From assembly GCA_947623215.1 (NCBI GenBank), contig CANQGN010000031.1, positions 1 to 11,797 on the forward strand: a DNA stretch of 11,797 nucleotides, given 5' to 3'. Below are positions 1-7,312 of the stretch, piece after piece (within the stretch, counting starts at the first letter, position 1; every line of letters starts with the position of its first letter). The position numbers and the translations under genes are program-made. The notes under the pieces are model-generated. The model made no database searches. It was given only the letters and a program-made list of their open reading frames with translations, and was not told where the DNA came from. The DNA comes from an uncultured Clostridia bacterium. Its GTDB lineage: Bacteria; Bacillota; Clostridia; Oscillospirales; Acutalibacteraceae.

Positions 1-840
1 CCAGAGAAAGGGCTGCTGCGCCTGCGGGCGGGCATGGGGGTATACTCCAACAACCGCCCGGCCAAAATCTGGCCGCAGCTGGCCGCCGCCTCTCCCCTAA
101 AGCCGGAGCTGGTAGCCAAAGGCATTGATTTTATGATTGTGCGGGAGCTCACCGGCGGCCTCTACTTTGGCAAACACGAGACCAAAACGGTAGAAGGGCA
201 GGCGGTAGCGGAAGATTTGCTCACTTATTCGGAAGCAGAAATTCGCCGCATCGGCCGCATTGGGTTCGAGACCGCCCGCAAGCGTCGGGGGCAGCTTTGC
301 TCGGTAGAAAAAAGCAACGTGCTGGATTCCAGCCGGTTGTGGAAAAAGGTACTGCACGAGCTGGCGGCGGACTACCCGGACGTAACCCTGACCGATATGC
401 TGGTAGACAACTGCGCCATGCAGATTGTCAAAAATCCCGCCCAGTTTGACGTAATAGTGACCGAAAACCTGTTTGGGGACATTTTGTCAGACGAAGCCTC
501 CATGATTACCGGCTCTATCGGCATGATTCCCTCTTCGAGCTTAGGAGACGGCACGCGGGGGCTTTACGAACCCATTCACGGTTCTGCGCCGGACATAGCG
601 GGGCAGGACATCGCTAACCCCATTGGCACCATTCTCTCCGCCGCCATGCTGCTGCGCTACAGCTTTTCGCTGGCGAAGGAGGCAGACGCCATAGAGAAAG
701 CGGTCGATACCGTGCTTTCGGCCGGGCTTCGCACCGCCGATATTTTCCCCGCCGACGACGAAGGCGCCGCCGCAGCCCATAAAGTAGGCTGCCGCGCCAT
801 GGGGCAGGCCATTTGCAACGCCATAATAAAGGAAGGATAG
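1..840 (+). CDS. leuB: 3-isopropylmalate dehydrogenase, 5' end cut off by the window
   Basis: Oxidises and decarboxylates 3-isopropylmalate to 2-oxoisocaproate, the third step of the leucine branch, using NAD+ and a divalent metal in the cytoplasm. The frame is open from base 1 (PEKGLLRLRAGMG...), and this opening matches the family's conserved PEKGLL.LR segment, so the ATG at 34 is internal and not the start. The 279 visible residues lack roughly the first 75-80 of a usual 350-360. Conserved blocks follow in order: RELTGGLYFG, with its active-site tyrosine (about bases 142-171); the metal-binding VDNCAMQ and ENLFGDILSDE segments (about 400-495); and the NAD-binding LYEPIHGSAPDIAG (about 562-603). 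The stop is one base before the ilvB ATG, and the ilvB ribosome binding site lies in the last leuB codons, so the two are probably co-transcribed. leuA, leuC and leuD may lie just upstream, but that cannot be seen here. Confidence 0.97.
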   Translation, partial: PEKGLLRLRAGMGVYSNNRPAKIWPQLAAASPLKPELVAKGIDFMIVRELTGGLYFGKHETKTVEGQAVAEDLLTYSEAEIRRIGRIGFETARKRRGQLCSVEKSNVLDSSRLWKKVLHELAADYPDVTLTDMLVDNCAMQIVKNPAQFDVIVTENLFGDILSDEASMITGSIGMIPSSSLGDGTRGLYEPIHGSAPDIAGQDIANPIGTILSAAMLLRYSFSLAKEADAIEKAVDTVLSAGLRTADIFPADDEGAAAAHKVGCRAMGQAICNAIIKEG

Positions 841-841
841 C

Positions 842-2509
842 ATGAAAATTTCCGGTGCAGACATTGTGGTGCAGACTTTGCTTGAGCAGGGCTGCGACGT
901 GGTCTTCGGTTACCCCGGCGGCCAGGTCATCAATCTGTACGATTCGCTCTACAAATACCAGGATTCCATTCGCCACGTTTTAACCGCGCACGAGCAGGGC
1001 GCCGCCCACGCGGCAGACGGCTACGCCCGCGCCAGCGGCCGCCCCGGGGTGGTCATTGCCACCTCCGGCCCCGGCGCCACCAATTTGGTAACCGGCATTG
1101 CCACGGCTTACCTTGACTCCGTGCCTTTAATCGCCATTACCGGCAACGTAATGGGCTCGCAAATCGGGACGGACAGTTTTCAGGAAATCGACATTACCGG
1201 CATTACCCTGCCCATTACCAAGCACAACTACTTTGTAGGGCGGGTAGAAGAGCTGGCCGACACCCTGCGCGAGGCCTTTCGCCTGGCTATCTCCGGGCGG
1301 CCGGGCCCGGTGCTGGTCGATATTCCCAAAGACGTGCAAATTGCCAAAACCGACTACCAGCCAAAGCCGGCGGTTCAGCCGGACGAACCCTTTGCCGCCA
1401 AAGAGATTCGCATTACCGAGGCGGCGGCCACCATTAACGCCGCCCGCCGCCCCTTTGTGTATTTTGGCGGCGGGGTCATTACCGCCGGGGCGGCGGAAGA
1501 GCTGCTGGCGCTGGCAGAAAAAATAGACGCGCCCATTGGCTGCTCTATGATGGGGCTGTCGGCTATTCCCTCCGACCACCCCCGCTTTTTGGGGATGCAG
1601 GGGATGCACGGCCACTACGCCTGCTCTACCGCCATGCACCATGCCGACTGCATTATTGCGCTGGGGGTGCGCTTTAACGACCGGGTAACCGGCGACCGCA
1701 CCAAGTTTGCCCGCCACGCCAAAATTGTACATATCGACATAGACGGCGCAGAGCTGGACAAAACCGTGCACCCCACCCATGGGCTACGGGGAGACGTAGG
1801 GTGCACCCTGCGGCGGCTGCTGCCGCTGCTGACCGCCGCCCCCCACCCGGAGTGGCAGCAGCAGGTGGCGGCCTTCCGAAAGGAGGAAGCCGCCCAGCAA
1901 ACCGACCGCCCGGGGCTGACCCCCCAAAAGGCGCTGAAAATGCTGGACGCTCACCTTACCCCCAACACGCCGGTGGCAACCGACGTAGGCCAGCACCAAA
2001 TGTGGGCGGCCCAAACGCTCCATTTTCAAAAAAGCCGCCGGTTTATCTCCAGCGGGGGCCTCGGCACCATGGGCTTTGGCCTGGGGGCGGCCATTGGCGC
2101 CGCCTTCGCCACCGGCGAGCGGGCGGTGCTGGTAACGGGCGACGGCAGCTTTGGCATGAACTGCAACGAGCTGGCTACCGCCGTCTCCTGCAAGGTGCCG
2201 CTGGTCATTCTGCTGCTCAACAACGGCGTGCTGGGCATGGTGCGGCAGTGGCAAACCCTCTTTTTTGACCGCCACTATTCCAACACCGTCCTAAACCGCC
2301 AAACCGACTACGTGGCGCTGGCCGCCGCCTTTGGCGCGCAGGGCAGCGTGGCCCAAACCCCGGAGCAGCTGGAAGCGGCGCTCGCCGCCGCCTTTGCGGC
2401 AGACGGCCCCTACGTAATTGACTGCCGCATAGACAAAGACGAGTTTGTGCTGCCCATGCTGCCGCCCGGCGGTTCTATGGACGATATTATTACAAAGGTG
2501 GGTGACTAA
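842..2509 (+). CDS. ilvB: Acetolactate synthase (acetohydroxyacid synthase) large, catalytic subunit
   Basis: Condenses two pyruvates to 2-acetolactate, or pyruvate with 2-oxobutyrate to 2-acetohydroxybutyrate. This is the first common step to valine, leucine and isoleucine, and needs ThDP, Mg2+ and FAD. At 555 residues it has the usual length. The N-terminal ThDP-binding domain shows FGYPGG (22-27) and the catalytic Glu51 in TAHEQGAAHAADGYAR. The central domain carries RFNDRVTG, the counterpart of the RFDDR motif that marks FAD-containing anabolic enzymes rather than catabolic AlsS. The C-terminal domain has the ThDP/Mg motif GDGSFGMN (from residue 433), followed by NNGVLGMVRQWQ. The ATG at 842 follows AAGGAAGG inside the end of leuB. 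ilvN, the regulatory subunit, begins two bases after the stop, so the two subunits are probably made in a coupled way. Nothing looks damaged. Confidence 0.98.
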   Translation: MKISGADIVVQTLLEQGCDVVFGYPGGQVINLYDSLYKYQDSIRHVLTAHEQGAAHAADGYARASGRPGVVIATSGPGATNLVTGIATAYLDSVPLIAITGNVMGSQIGTDSFQEIDITGITLPITKHNYFVGRVEELADTLREAFRLAISGRPGPVLVDIPKDVQIAKTDYQPKPAVQPDEPFAAKEIRITEAAATINAARRPFVYFGGGVITAGAAEELLALAEKIDAPIGCSMMGLSAIPSDHPRFLGMQGMHGHYACSTAMHHADCIIALGVRFNDRVTGDRTKFARHAKIVHIDIDGAELDKTVHPTHGLRGDVGCTLRRLLPLLTAAPHPEWQQQVAAFRKEEAAQQTDRPGLTPQKALKMLDAHLTPNTPVATDVGQHQMWAAQTLHFQKSRRFISSGGLGTMGFGLGAAIGAAFATGERAVLVTGDGSFGMNCNELATAVSCKVPLVILLLNNGVLGMVRQWQTLFFDRHYSNTVLNRQTDYVALAAAFGAQGSVAQTPEQLEAALAAAFAADGPYVIDCRIDKDEFVLPMLPPGGSMDDIITKVGD

Positions 2510-2511
2510 GG

Positions 2512-3021
2512 GTGGAAAGATTTACCGTAGCAGTGCTGGTCAAAAACCAGTTTGGCGTACTCAACCGGGTAACCAGCATGTTTCGCCGCCGGCAGTTCAA
2601 CATTGTTTGCCTTACGGTAAGCGAAACGGAATCGGCCGAGTTTTCCCGCATTACCGTGCAGTTTGACGGTCAAAACGACTCCGCCAAGCAGCAGCTTTAC
2701 AACCAGCTCTATAAGCTGCCGGACGTTTGCTCCATTAAGGAATTGCAACCGCAGGATTCGGTCAGCCGGGAGCTTATGCTCATTAAAATGGAAAACGACC
2801 CCGAAACCCGCGCCGCCATTCGCGACGCCGCCGCCGCCTTTAACGCCAAAACGGTCGACTACACACGGGATTCCATCGTCATGCAGCTGACGGCCGACAG
2901 CCGCCGCATTGACGATTTTGTGAATTTAATGCGGGATTTCACCATTTTGGAGATTTGCCGCACCGGCATTGTCTCGCTGGAGCGGGGCAACGCCACCATT
3001 CGGAAGGTCAATTATTTGTAA
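2512..3021 (+). CDS. ilvN: Acetolactate synthase small, regulatory subunit (ACT domain)
   Basis: Regulatory partner of IlvB. In this family it raises catalytic activity and confers feedback inhibition, usually by valine. The 169-residue protein has an N-terminal ACT domain (about residues 3-75) with the effector-binding turn NQFGVLNRV, retaining Asn12 and Gly15, followed by MFRRRQFNIVCLTVSETE. The C-terminal small-subunit domain (about 84-160) contains RELMLIKM and the closing FTILEICRTGIVSLERG. The start is GTG at 2512, two bases after the ilvB stop; translation from there begins MERFTVAVLVKNQFG, as expected for the family. AAGGTGGG (2495-2502), lying inside the end of ilvB, is the likely ribosome binding site. 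The usual Pro and Gly of the NQPGVL and RRGFNI motifs are Phe and Gln here. Whether valine still inhibits cannot be read from sequence. Confidence 0.97.
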   Translation: MERFTVAVLVKNQFGVLNRVTSMFRRRQFNIVCLTVSETESAEFSRITVQFDGQNDSAKQQLYNQLYKLPDVCSIKELQPQDSVSRELMLIKMENDPETRAAIRDAAAAFNAKTVDYTRDSIVMQLTADSRRIDDFVNLMRDFTILEICRTGIVSLERGNATIRKVNYL

Positions 3022-3045
3022 TTTTTTAAGAAAGAGGTTTTACAA

Positions 3046-4062
3046 ATGGCAAGAATTTTTTATCAACAGGACTGTGACTTACAAAAACTGGCGAACAAAA
3101 CCGTGGCCATTATCGGCTACGGCTCGCAGGGCCACGCCCACGCGCTGAACTTAAAAGACAGCGGCGTAAAGGTGATTGTGGGCCTGTACGAGGGCAGCAA
3201 AAGCTGGGCCAAGGCCGAAAAGCAGGGCCTCACGGTGATGACCGCCGCCGAGGCCGCCAAAGCCGCCGACCTGATTATGATTCTCATTAACGACGAAAAG
3301 CAGGCCAAGCTTTACAAAGAGAGCATTGAACCGAACTTAACCGAGGGCAAAACGCTGGCCTTCGCCCACGGCTTTAACATTCACTTCGGCTGCATTGTGC
3401 CCCCCAAAAACGTGAACGTCATTATGATTGCCCCCAAGGGCCCCGGCCACACCGTGCGCAGCGAGTACCAGGCCGGTAAGGGCGTGCCCTGCTTAATCGC
3501 CGTAGAGCAAGACGCCACCGGCGACGCCTGGGACATTGGCCTTGCCTACGCGCTGGGCATTGGCGGCGCCCGGGCAGGGGTGTTAGAGACCACCTTCCGC
3601 ACCGAAACCGAAACCGACCTCTTTGGCGAGCAGGCGGTGCTCTGCGGCGGCGTGTGCGCCTTAATGCAGGCCGGGTTTGAAACGCTGGTAGAGGCGGGTT
3701 ACGACCCCCGCAACGCCTACTTTGAGTGCATTCACGAGATGAAGCTGATTGTAGACCTCATTTACCAAAGCGGCTTTGCCGGTATGCGCTACTCGATCTC
3801 GAACACGGCGGAATACGGCGACTACGTAACCGGCCCCAAGCTGATTACCGACGAAACCAAAAAGACCATGAAGAAGATTCTCAAAGACATTCAAGACGGC
3901 ACCTTTGCCAAAGAATTTTTGCTGGATATGTCTGACGCCGGCGGGCAGGTACACTTTAAGGCCATGCGCAAGCTGGCGGCCGAGCACCCGTCTGAGGTAG
4001 TGGGCGAAGAAATTCGCAAGCTCTACAGCTGGAACGGCGAAGACAAGCTGATTAACAACTAA
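3046..4062 (+). CDS. ilvC: Ketol-acid reductoisomerase, class I short form
   Basis: Isomerises acetolactate or acetohydroxybutyrate by alkyl migration, then reduces it to the dihydroxy acid using NAD(P)H and two Mg2+. The 338 residues are the class I length. The N-terminal Rossmann domain has GYGSQGHAHALNLKDSG (24-40). The cofactor-specificity loop GLYEGSKSW (46-54) has Tyr48 where many homologues have Arg, but keeps Ser51 and Ser53, which in NADPH enzymes contact the 2'-phosphate. The alpha-helical knotted domain keeps all expected active-site residues: His108, Asp191 and Glu195 (DLFGEQ), Glu227 and Glu231 (ECIHEMKL), and Ser252. The ATG at 3046 follows AAAGAGG (3031-3037) at normal spacing. 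It lies 24 bases after ilvN and 33 before ilvD, in the same operon. Its Ile codons are 21 ATT against 3 ATC. Confidence 0.98.
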   Translation: MARIFYQQDCDLQKLANKTVAIIGYGSQGHAHALNLKDSGVKVIVGLYEGSKSWAKAEKQGLTVMTAAEAAKAADLIMILINDEKQAKLYKESIEPNLTEGKTLAFAHGFNIHFGCIVPPKNVNVIMIAPKGPGHTVRSEYQAGKGVPCLIAVEQDATGDAWDIGLAYALGIGGARAGVLETTFRTETETDLFGEQAVLCGGVCALMQAGFETLVEAGYDPRNAYFECIHEMKLIVDLIYQSGFAGMRYSISNTAEYGDYVTGPKLITDETKKTMKKILKDIQDGTFAKEFLLDMSDAGGQVHFKAMRKLAAEHPSEVVGEEIRKLYSWNGEDKLINN

Positions 4063-4095
4063 TTCCATTTTACAATAAAAGGGGGAGAACCCGAA

Positions 4096-5754
4096 ATGGG
4101 AAGCCAATCGCTCAAAGAGGGCCCGCAAAACGCCCCCCACCGGGCGCTGTACCATGCCCTGGGCATGACGACGGAAGAAATTGACCGCCCGCTGGTGGGC
4201 ATTGTAAGCTCGTATAACGAAATTGTGCCCGGCCACATGAATTTAGACAAAATAGTAGAGGCCGTGCGGCTGGGGGTGGCCATGGCCGGGGGCAACCCGG
4301 TGGTCTTCCCCGCCATTGCGGTGTGCGACGGCATTGCCATGGGCCACCGGGGCATGAAGTATTCGCTGGTCACCCGCGATTTAATTGCCGATTCAACCGA
4401 GGCCATGGCGCTGGCCCACGGGTTTGACGCGCTGGTCATGGTGCCCAACTGCGACAAAAACGTGCCCGGCCTGCTGATGGCCGCCGCCCGGTTGAACCTG
4501 CCCACCGTGTTTGTAAGCGGCGGGCCCATGCTGGCGGGGCATATAGACGGCAAGCGGGCGAGCTTTTCTACCATTTCCGAAGCGGTAGGGGCCTACAACG
4601 CCGGCAAAATGTCGCTGGAAAAATTGCAGGAGTACGAGTGCAAAACCTGCCCCACCTGCGGTTCCTGCTCCGGCATGTACACCGCCAATTCCATGAACTG
4701 CCTCACCGAGGCGCTGGGCATGGGGCTGCCGGGCAACGGCACCATTCCGGCGGTTTACTCCGCCCGGATTGAGCTTGCCAAGCGGGCGGGCATGGCGGTC
4801 ATGGAGCTTTTACGCCGCAATCTGCGCCCGCGCGACATTATGACCGAACCGGCCTTTGAAAACGCCCTGACGGTCGACATGGCGCTGGGCTGCTCTACCA
4901 ACAGTATGCTGCACCTGCCGGCCATTGCCAACGAGTGCGGGCTGACCATCAACTTAGACATTGCCAACGCCATTAGCGCCCGCACCCCAAACCTCTGCCA
5001 TTTAGCCCCCGCCGGCCCCACCTTTGTGGAAGACTTAAACGAAGCCGGCGGCGTGTATGCCGTCATGCACGAGCTGGCCCGCAAAAACCTGCTGCACACC
5101 GACTGCCTTACCGTAACCGGCAAGCGGGTAGGAGAAGCCATTGCCCCCTGCGAGAATTTGAACCCGGAGGTTATTCGCCCGGTGGATTCGCCTTACAGCG
5201 AGACCGGCGGCATTGCGGTGCTGCACGGCAATTTGGCGCCGGAGGGGTGCGTGGTCAAGCGGTCTGCCGTTGCGCCCGAAATGCTGGTGCACGAAGGCCC
5301 CGCCCGGGTGTTTGAGTGTGAAGAAGACGCCCAGGCGGCCATTAACGCCGGGGGCATTCACCCCGGCGACGTGGTGGTCATTCGCTACGAAGGGCCAAAA
5401 GGCGGCCCCGGTATGCGCGAAATGCTCAACCCCACCTCTGCCATTATGGGCATGGGGCTGGGGGGCAGCGTAGCGCTCATCACCGACGGGCGCTTTTCTG
5501 GCGCGACGAGAGGGGCCTGCATCGGCCACGTTTCGCCCGAGGCCGCCGCAGGCGGGCCCATTGGCGTGGTAAAAGAAGGCGACGTGATTTCTATCAACAT
5601 CCCCGAAAACCGGCTGGAGTTGAAAATTTCCGAGGAAGAGCTGGCCGCTCGCATGGCCCAATTCACCCCGCAGGAAAAGCCCCTTTCCGGCTACTTAAAG
5701 CGCTACGCGGCGCTGGTTTCCAGCGGGGCTTCGGGGGCGATTGTAAACCGATGA
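4096..5754 (+). CDS. ilvD: Dihydroxyacid dehydratase
   Basis: Dehydrates 2,3-dihydroxyisovalerate and 2,3-dihydroxy-3-methylvalerate to the 2-keto acids, the last step before transamination to valine and isoleucine, using an iron-sulfur cluster and Mg2+. The 552 residues are full length. Visible motifs: VCDGIAMGH with metal-binding Asp78; NCDKNVPG with cluster ligand Cys119 and Lys121, the lysine that is carbamoylated in the family; CPTCGSCSGMYTANSMNC with ligand Cys191; and the C-terminal ITDGRFSGATRG with catalytic Ser468. The early motif reads NEIVPGH, like the E. coli [4Fe-4S] enzyme, and lacks the extra cysteine (TPC) of the [2Fe-2S] enzymes. A 4Fe-4S, oxygen-labile cluster is therefore inferred, which fits an anaerobe. 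The ATG follows a purine-rich AAAAGGGGGAG. The TGA stop overlaps the next gene's ATG. Confidence 0.98.
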   Translation: MGSQSLKEGPQNAPHRALYHALGMTTEEIDRPLVGIVSSYNEIVPGHMNLDKIVEAVRLGVAMAGGNPVVFPAIAVCDGIAMGHRGMKYSLVTRDLIADSTEAMALAHGFDALVMVPNCDKNVPGLLMAAARLNLPTVFVSGGPMLAGHIDGKRASFSTISEAVGAYNAGKMSLEKLQEYECKTCPTCGSCSGMYTANSMNCLTEALGMGLPGNGTIPAVYSARIELAKRAGMAVMELLRRNLRPRDIMTEPAFENALTVDMALGCSTNSMLHLPAIANECGLTINLDIANAISARTPNLCHLAPAGPTFVEDLNEAGGVYAVMHELARKNLLHTDCLTVTGKRVGEAIAPCENLNPEVIRPVDSPYSETGGIAVLHGNLAPEGCVVKRSAVAPEMLVHEGPARVFECEEDAQAAINAGGIHPGDVVVIRYEGPKGGPGMREMLNPTSAIMGMGLGGSVALITDGRFSGATRGACIGHVSPEAAAGGPIGVVKEGDVISINIPENRLELKISEEELAARMAQFTPQEKPLSGYLKRYAALVSSGASGAIVNR

Positions 5755-6956
5755 ACCGCAACGAACTGGCCTTGCGGCTAAAAACGCTGGTTCTCTTTCG
5801 TCGCCTACTGGCCGACCCGGCGGTGGCCGCCTTTACCGCCACCCTTGCGGCAGAAGAACCGGCCGCCCGGGCGGAGGCCTACGCCGCCTTTGCGGCCGCC
5901 CTTTACGCCGCGGGGGGAGACGACTGGTTCGCCCATTTGCAGCGGCTGGTGGAAGACGACGAAAACGAGTACATTCGCTGCGTGGGGGCGGGGCGCACCC
6001 CGCCGCCTCACTTTGCGGCGGCGCTGCAAAACGAGCTGGCGGTGCTGGAAGCGGCAGCGGCGGTCTCCCCCGCCGAGCTCAAAGAGGGCATTCCCTTTGC
6101 CGACGGCCTGCCGGGCTATACCGCCGCCGCCCCGGGCGACGCCAATTTTGCGGCGCTTTACGCCGACCGTGCGGCCAACCTTCACCGCTACGGCTACGGC
6201 CTGTATGCCCGGTATACCATGTTTTACTTAGACGATACCGGCCGCATTTTACCGGTGCGCCACCCGGATGCCATTCGCCTGCACAACCTGATTGACTACA
6301 AGCGGGAGCAGGGTATCATTTTAGAAAACACCCGCGCCCTGCTGGCGGGCAAACCGGCCGCCAACATGCTGCTCACCGGCGACGCGGGCACCGGCAAATC
6401 CTCCACCGTAAAGGCGGTCGTCAACGAGCTTGCGGGCGAGGGGCTGCGCATTATTCAGCTGCAAAAGGAGCAGCTGCGGCTGCTGCCCGCTTTGCTGGAC
6501 GAGCTGAGCGAAAACCCCTTAAAGTTCATTTTGTTTATTGACGACCTTTCCTTTCAAAAGGGCGACGACCAGTTCAGCAGCTTAAAAGCGGTGTTAGAGG
6601 GTTCGGTTTCGGCCAAGTCGCGCAACGTGGTCATCTACGCCACCAGCAACCGGCGGCATTTGGTAAAAGAGCGGTTCTCTGACCGCGAGGGAGACGATAT
6701 TCACCGCAACGATACCATGCAGGAGATTTTGTCTCTTTCTGAACGCTTTGGCATTCGCGTTACCTTTCAGCGGCCGGACAAGCAGGTATATTTAGACATT
6801 GTGCACGCGCTGGCCAACGAGGCGGGGCTAACCACCCCGACAGACCAGTTAGACGCGCTGGCCGAACGCTTTGCCCTCTCGCAGGGCAACCGCTCCGCCC
6901 GGGCGGCGCGGCAGGTGGTCGACCGCCTGCTTTCGGGCGATTCCACCTTTTCGTAA
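5751..6956 (+). CDS. DUF815-family P-loop (AAA+-type) ATPase of unknown function
   Basis: Recognised as a DUF815 (PF05673-type) ATP-binding protein; its role is not established and I assign none. The 401 residues fall into two parts. The first, about 1-170, is Ala-rich and mostly helical-looking, with acidic patches. The second is an ATPase domain preceded by HNLIDYKREQGIILENT, a typical DUF815 lead-in. The Walker A segment GDAGTGKSS spans residues 210-218 and the Walker B segment FILFIDDLSF spans 259-268. A YATSNRRHLVKERFSDR stretch resembles an AAA+ sensor-1 region. A C-terminal NRSARAARQVVDRLL resembles a sensor-2 helix. No signal peptide or membrane segment is seen, so it is probably cytoplasmic. 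Its ATG overlaps the ilvD TGA in an ATGA junction, so its translation is probably coupled to ilvD. It is the last gene before the operon terminator. Codon use matches its neighbours. Confidence 0.9.
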   Translation: MNRNELALRLKTLVLFRRLLADPAVAAFTATLAAEEPAARAEAYAAFAAALYAAGGDDWFAHLQRLVEDDENEYIRCVGAGRTPPPHFAAALQNELAVLEAAAAVSPAELKEGIPFADGLPGYTAAAPGDANFAALYADRAANLHRYGYGLYARYTMFYLDDTGRILPVRHPDAIRLHNLIDYKREQGIILENTRALLAGKPAANMLLTGDAGTGKSSTVKAVVNELAGEGLRIIQLQKEQLRLLPALLDELSENPLKFILFIDDLSFQKGDDQFSSLKAVLEGSVSAKSRNVVIYATSNRRHLVKERFSDREGDDIHRNDTMQEILSLSERFGIRVTFQRPDKQVYLDIVHALANEAGLTTPTDQLDALAERFALSQGNRSARAARQVVDRLLSGDSTFS

Positions 6957-6969
6957 ACATTTTCATACC

Positions 6970-7016
6970 AAAACAGGCGTTGATCGGCCATTGCCAATCA
7001 GCGCCTGTTTTTGCTT
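6970..7016 (+). terminator. Intrinsic terminator of the leu-ilv-DUF815 operon, possibly bidirectional
   Basis: The arms AAAACAGGCGTTGAT (6970-6984) and ATCAGCGCCTGTTTT (6997-7011) pair over 15 positions with a single G-U wobble, and a T-rich run follows. The hairpin starts 13 bases after the DUF815 stop. The other strand also has a short T run after the stem, so it may also stop transcripts coming from the dGTPase side. Confidence 0.9.
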
Positions 7017-7026
7017 ATGTAAAAGA

Positions 7027-7055
7027 GTGGGGAACCCCCTGCGTGGGTTCCCCAC
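7027..7055 (-). terminator. Perfect 11-bp hairpin, candidate terminator for - strand transcripts
   Basis: GTGGGGAACCC pairs exactly with GGGTTCCCCAC around a 7-base loop. Read on the - strand the stem is followed by TCTTTTAC, a short U-rich tract, so it could end transcripts from the dGTPase unit that pass the first stop signals. It has no T run on the + strand. Confidence 0.4.
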
Positions 7056-7057
7056 CA

Positions 7058-7084
7058 GCCAAACCGTCCCCCGGACGGTTTGGC
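7058..7084. repeat. Perfect 12-bp inverted repeat with a 3-base loop
   Basis: GCCAAACCGTCC (7058-7069) pairs exactly with GGACGGTTTGGC (7073-7084) around CCC. There is no T run on either side, so it is not an obvious terminator. It directly follows the 7027-7055 hairpin, with two bases between them. It may be a cruciform or RNA-stability element, or part of a mobile palindromic repeat. Confidence 0.7.
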
Positions 7085-7130
7085 CGCCCCTCCTGCGCTT
7101 TGAGCGGAATGCAGCGAGGCTTTTTGGGGC

Positions 7131-7156
7131 CCCCGCAAAGCGCCAGCTTTGTGGGG
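7131..7156. repeat. 11-bp inverted repeat with a competing overlapping pairing
   Basis: CCCCGCAAAGC (7131-7141) pairs with GCTTTGTGGGG (7146-7156) with one G-U and a 4-base loop. The left arm can instead pair imperfectly with CTTTTTGGGG just before it (7120-7129, two mismatches), so two folds compete. No terminator tract follows on either strand. Confidence 0.6.
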
Positions 7157-7267
7157 AAGAGGAGTTGCAGCGGAGCGAACGGACGGCATTTGCCGCAGGG
7201 AAATGCCGAAGTTTAGCGGAGCTCGCAACGACGAAGGGGCGCTGCCCCCTCGACCCCCGCCGCCTTT

Positions 7268-7305
7268 TAGGAAAAGGCGGGCGAAAACTTTGCCTTTGCG
7301 CCCGC
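7268..7305 (-). terminator. Candidate terminator just after the dGTPase gene
   Basis: On the - strand, 8 bases after the dGTPase stop begins GCGGGCG (7305-7299), which pairs with CGCCCGC (7283-7277) and is followed by CTTTTCCT. The stem is only 7 bp and the loop is 15 bases, so it is weaker than the operon terminator. It also competes with the 7261-7279 hairpin for the same bases. It is the nearest plausible stop signal for the dehydrogenase/dGTPase transcript. Confidence 0.4.
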
Positions 7306-7312
7306 TCCGCCC

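Larger units (their letters stand above)
7027..7305. repeat. Gene-free block of consecutive inverted repeats, likely a non-coding palindromic element
   Basis: This stretch fills most of the space between two convergent transcription units and has no credible gene. It is a chain of inverted repeats: 7027-7037/7045-7055 (11 bp, perfect); 7058-7069/7073-7084 (12 bp, perfect, 3-base loop); 7131-7141/7146-7156 (11 bp, one G-U); 7184-7191/7201-7208 (8 bp, perfect); 7236-7240/7244-7248 (5 bp, GC only); 7261-7268/7272-7279 (8 bp, 3-base loop); and 7277-7283/7299-7305 (7 bp). The last two share bases and exclude each other. Read on the - strand, phrases such as GTCGAGGGGGCAGCGCCCC resemble, from memory, intergenic repeats of Oscillospiraceae genomes. 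That resemblance is unverified, and no second copy lies in this window. Confidence 0.6.

Noticed and set aside
34..840. Start of leuB at the ATG at 34
   Set aside because: The frame is open to base 1, and the upstream residues PEKGLLRLRAG match conserved LeuB sequence, so the gene continues off the left edge.
1127..1780. 217-codon open frame on the - strand inside ilvB
   Set aside because: It is antisense to a clear ilvB coding region, has no recognisable motif, and is rich in Gly, Val and His as expected of a shadow frame in high-GC DNA.
1784..2275. 163-codon open frame on the - strand inside ilvB
   Set aside because: Antisense to the ThDP-binding domain of ilvB, with no motif or own ribosome binding site seen; a shadow of high GC.
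3661..4236. 191-codon open frame on the - strand over ilvC and ilvD
   Set aside because: It covers the ends of two well-supported genes and shows no family motif.
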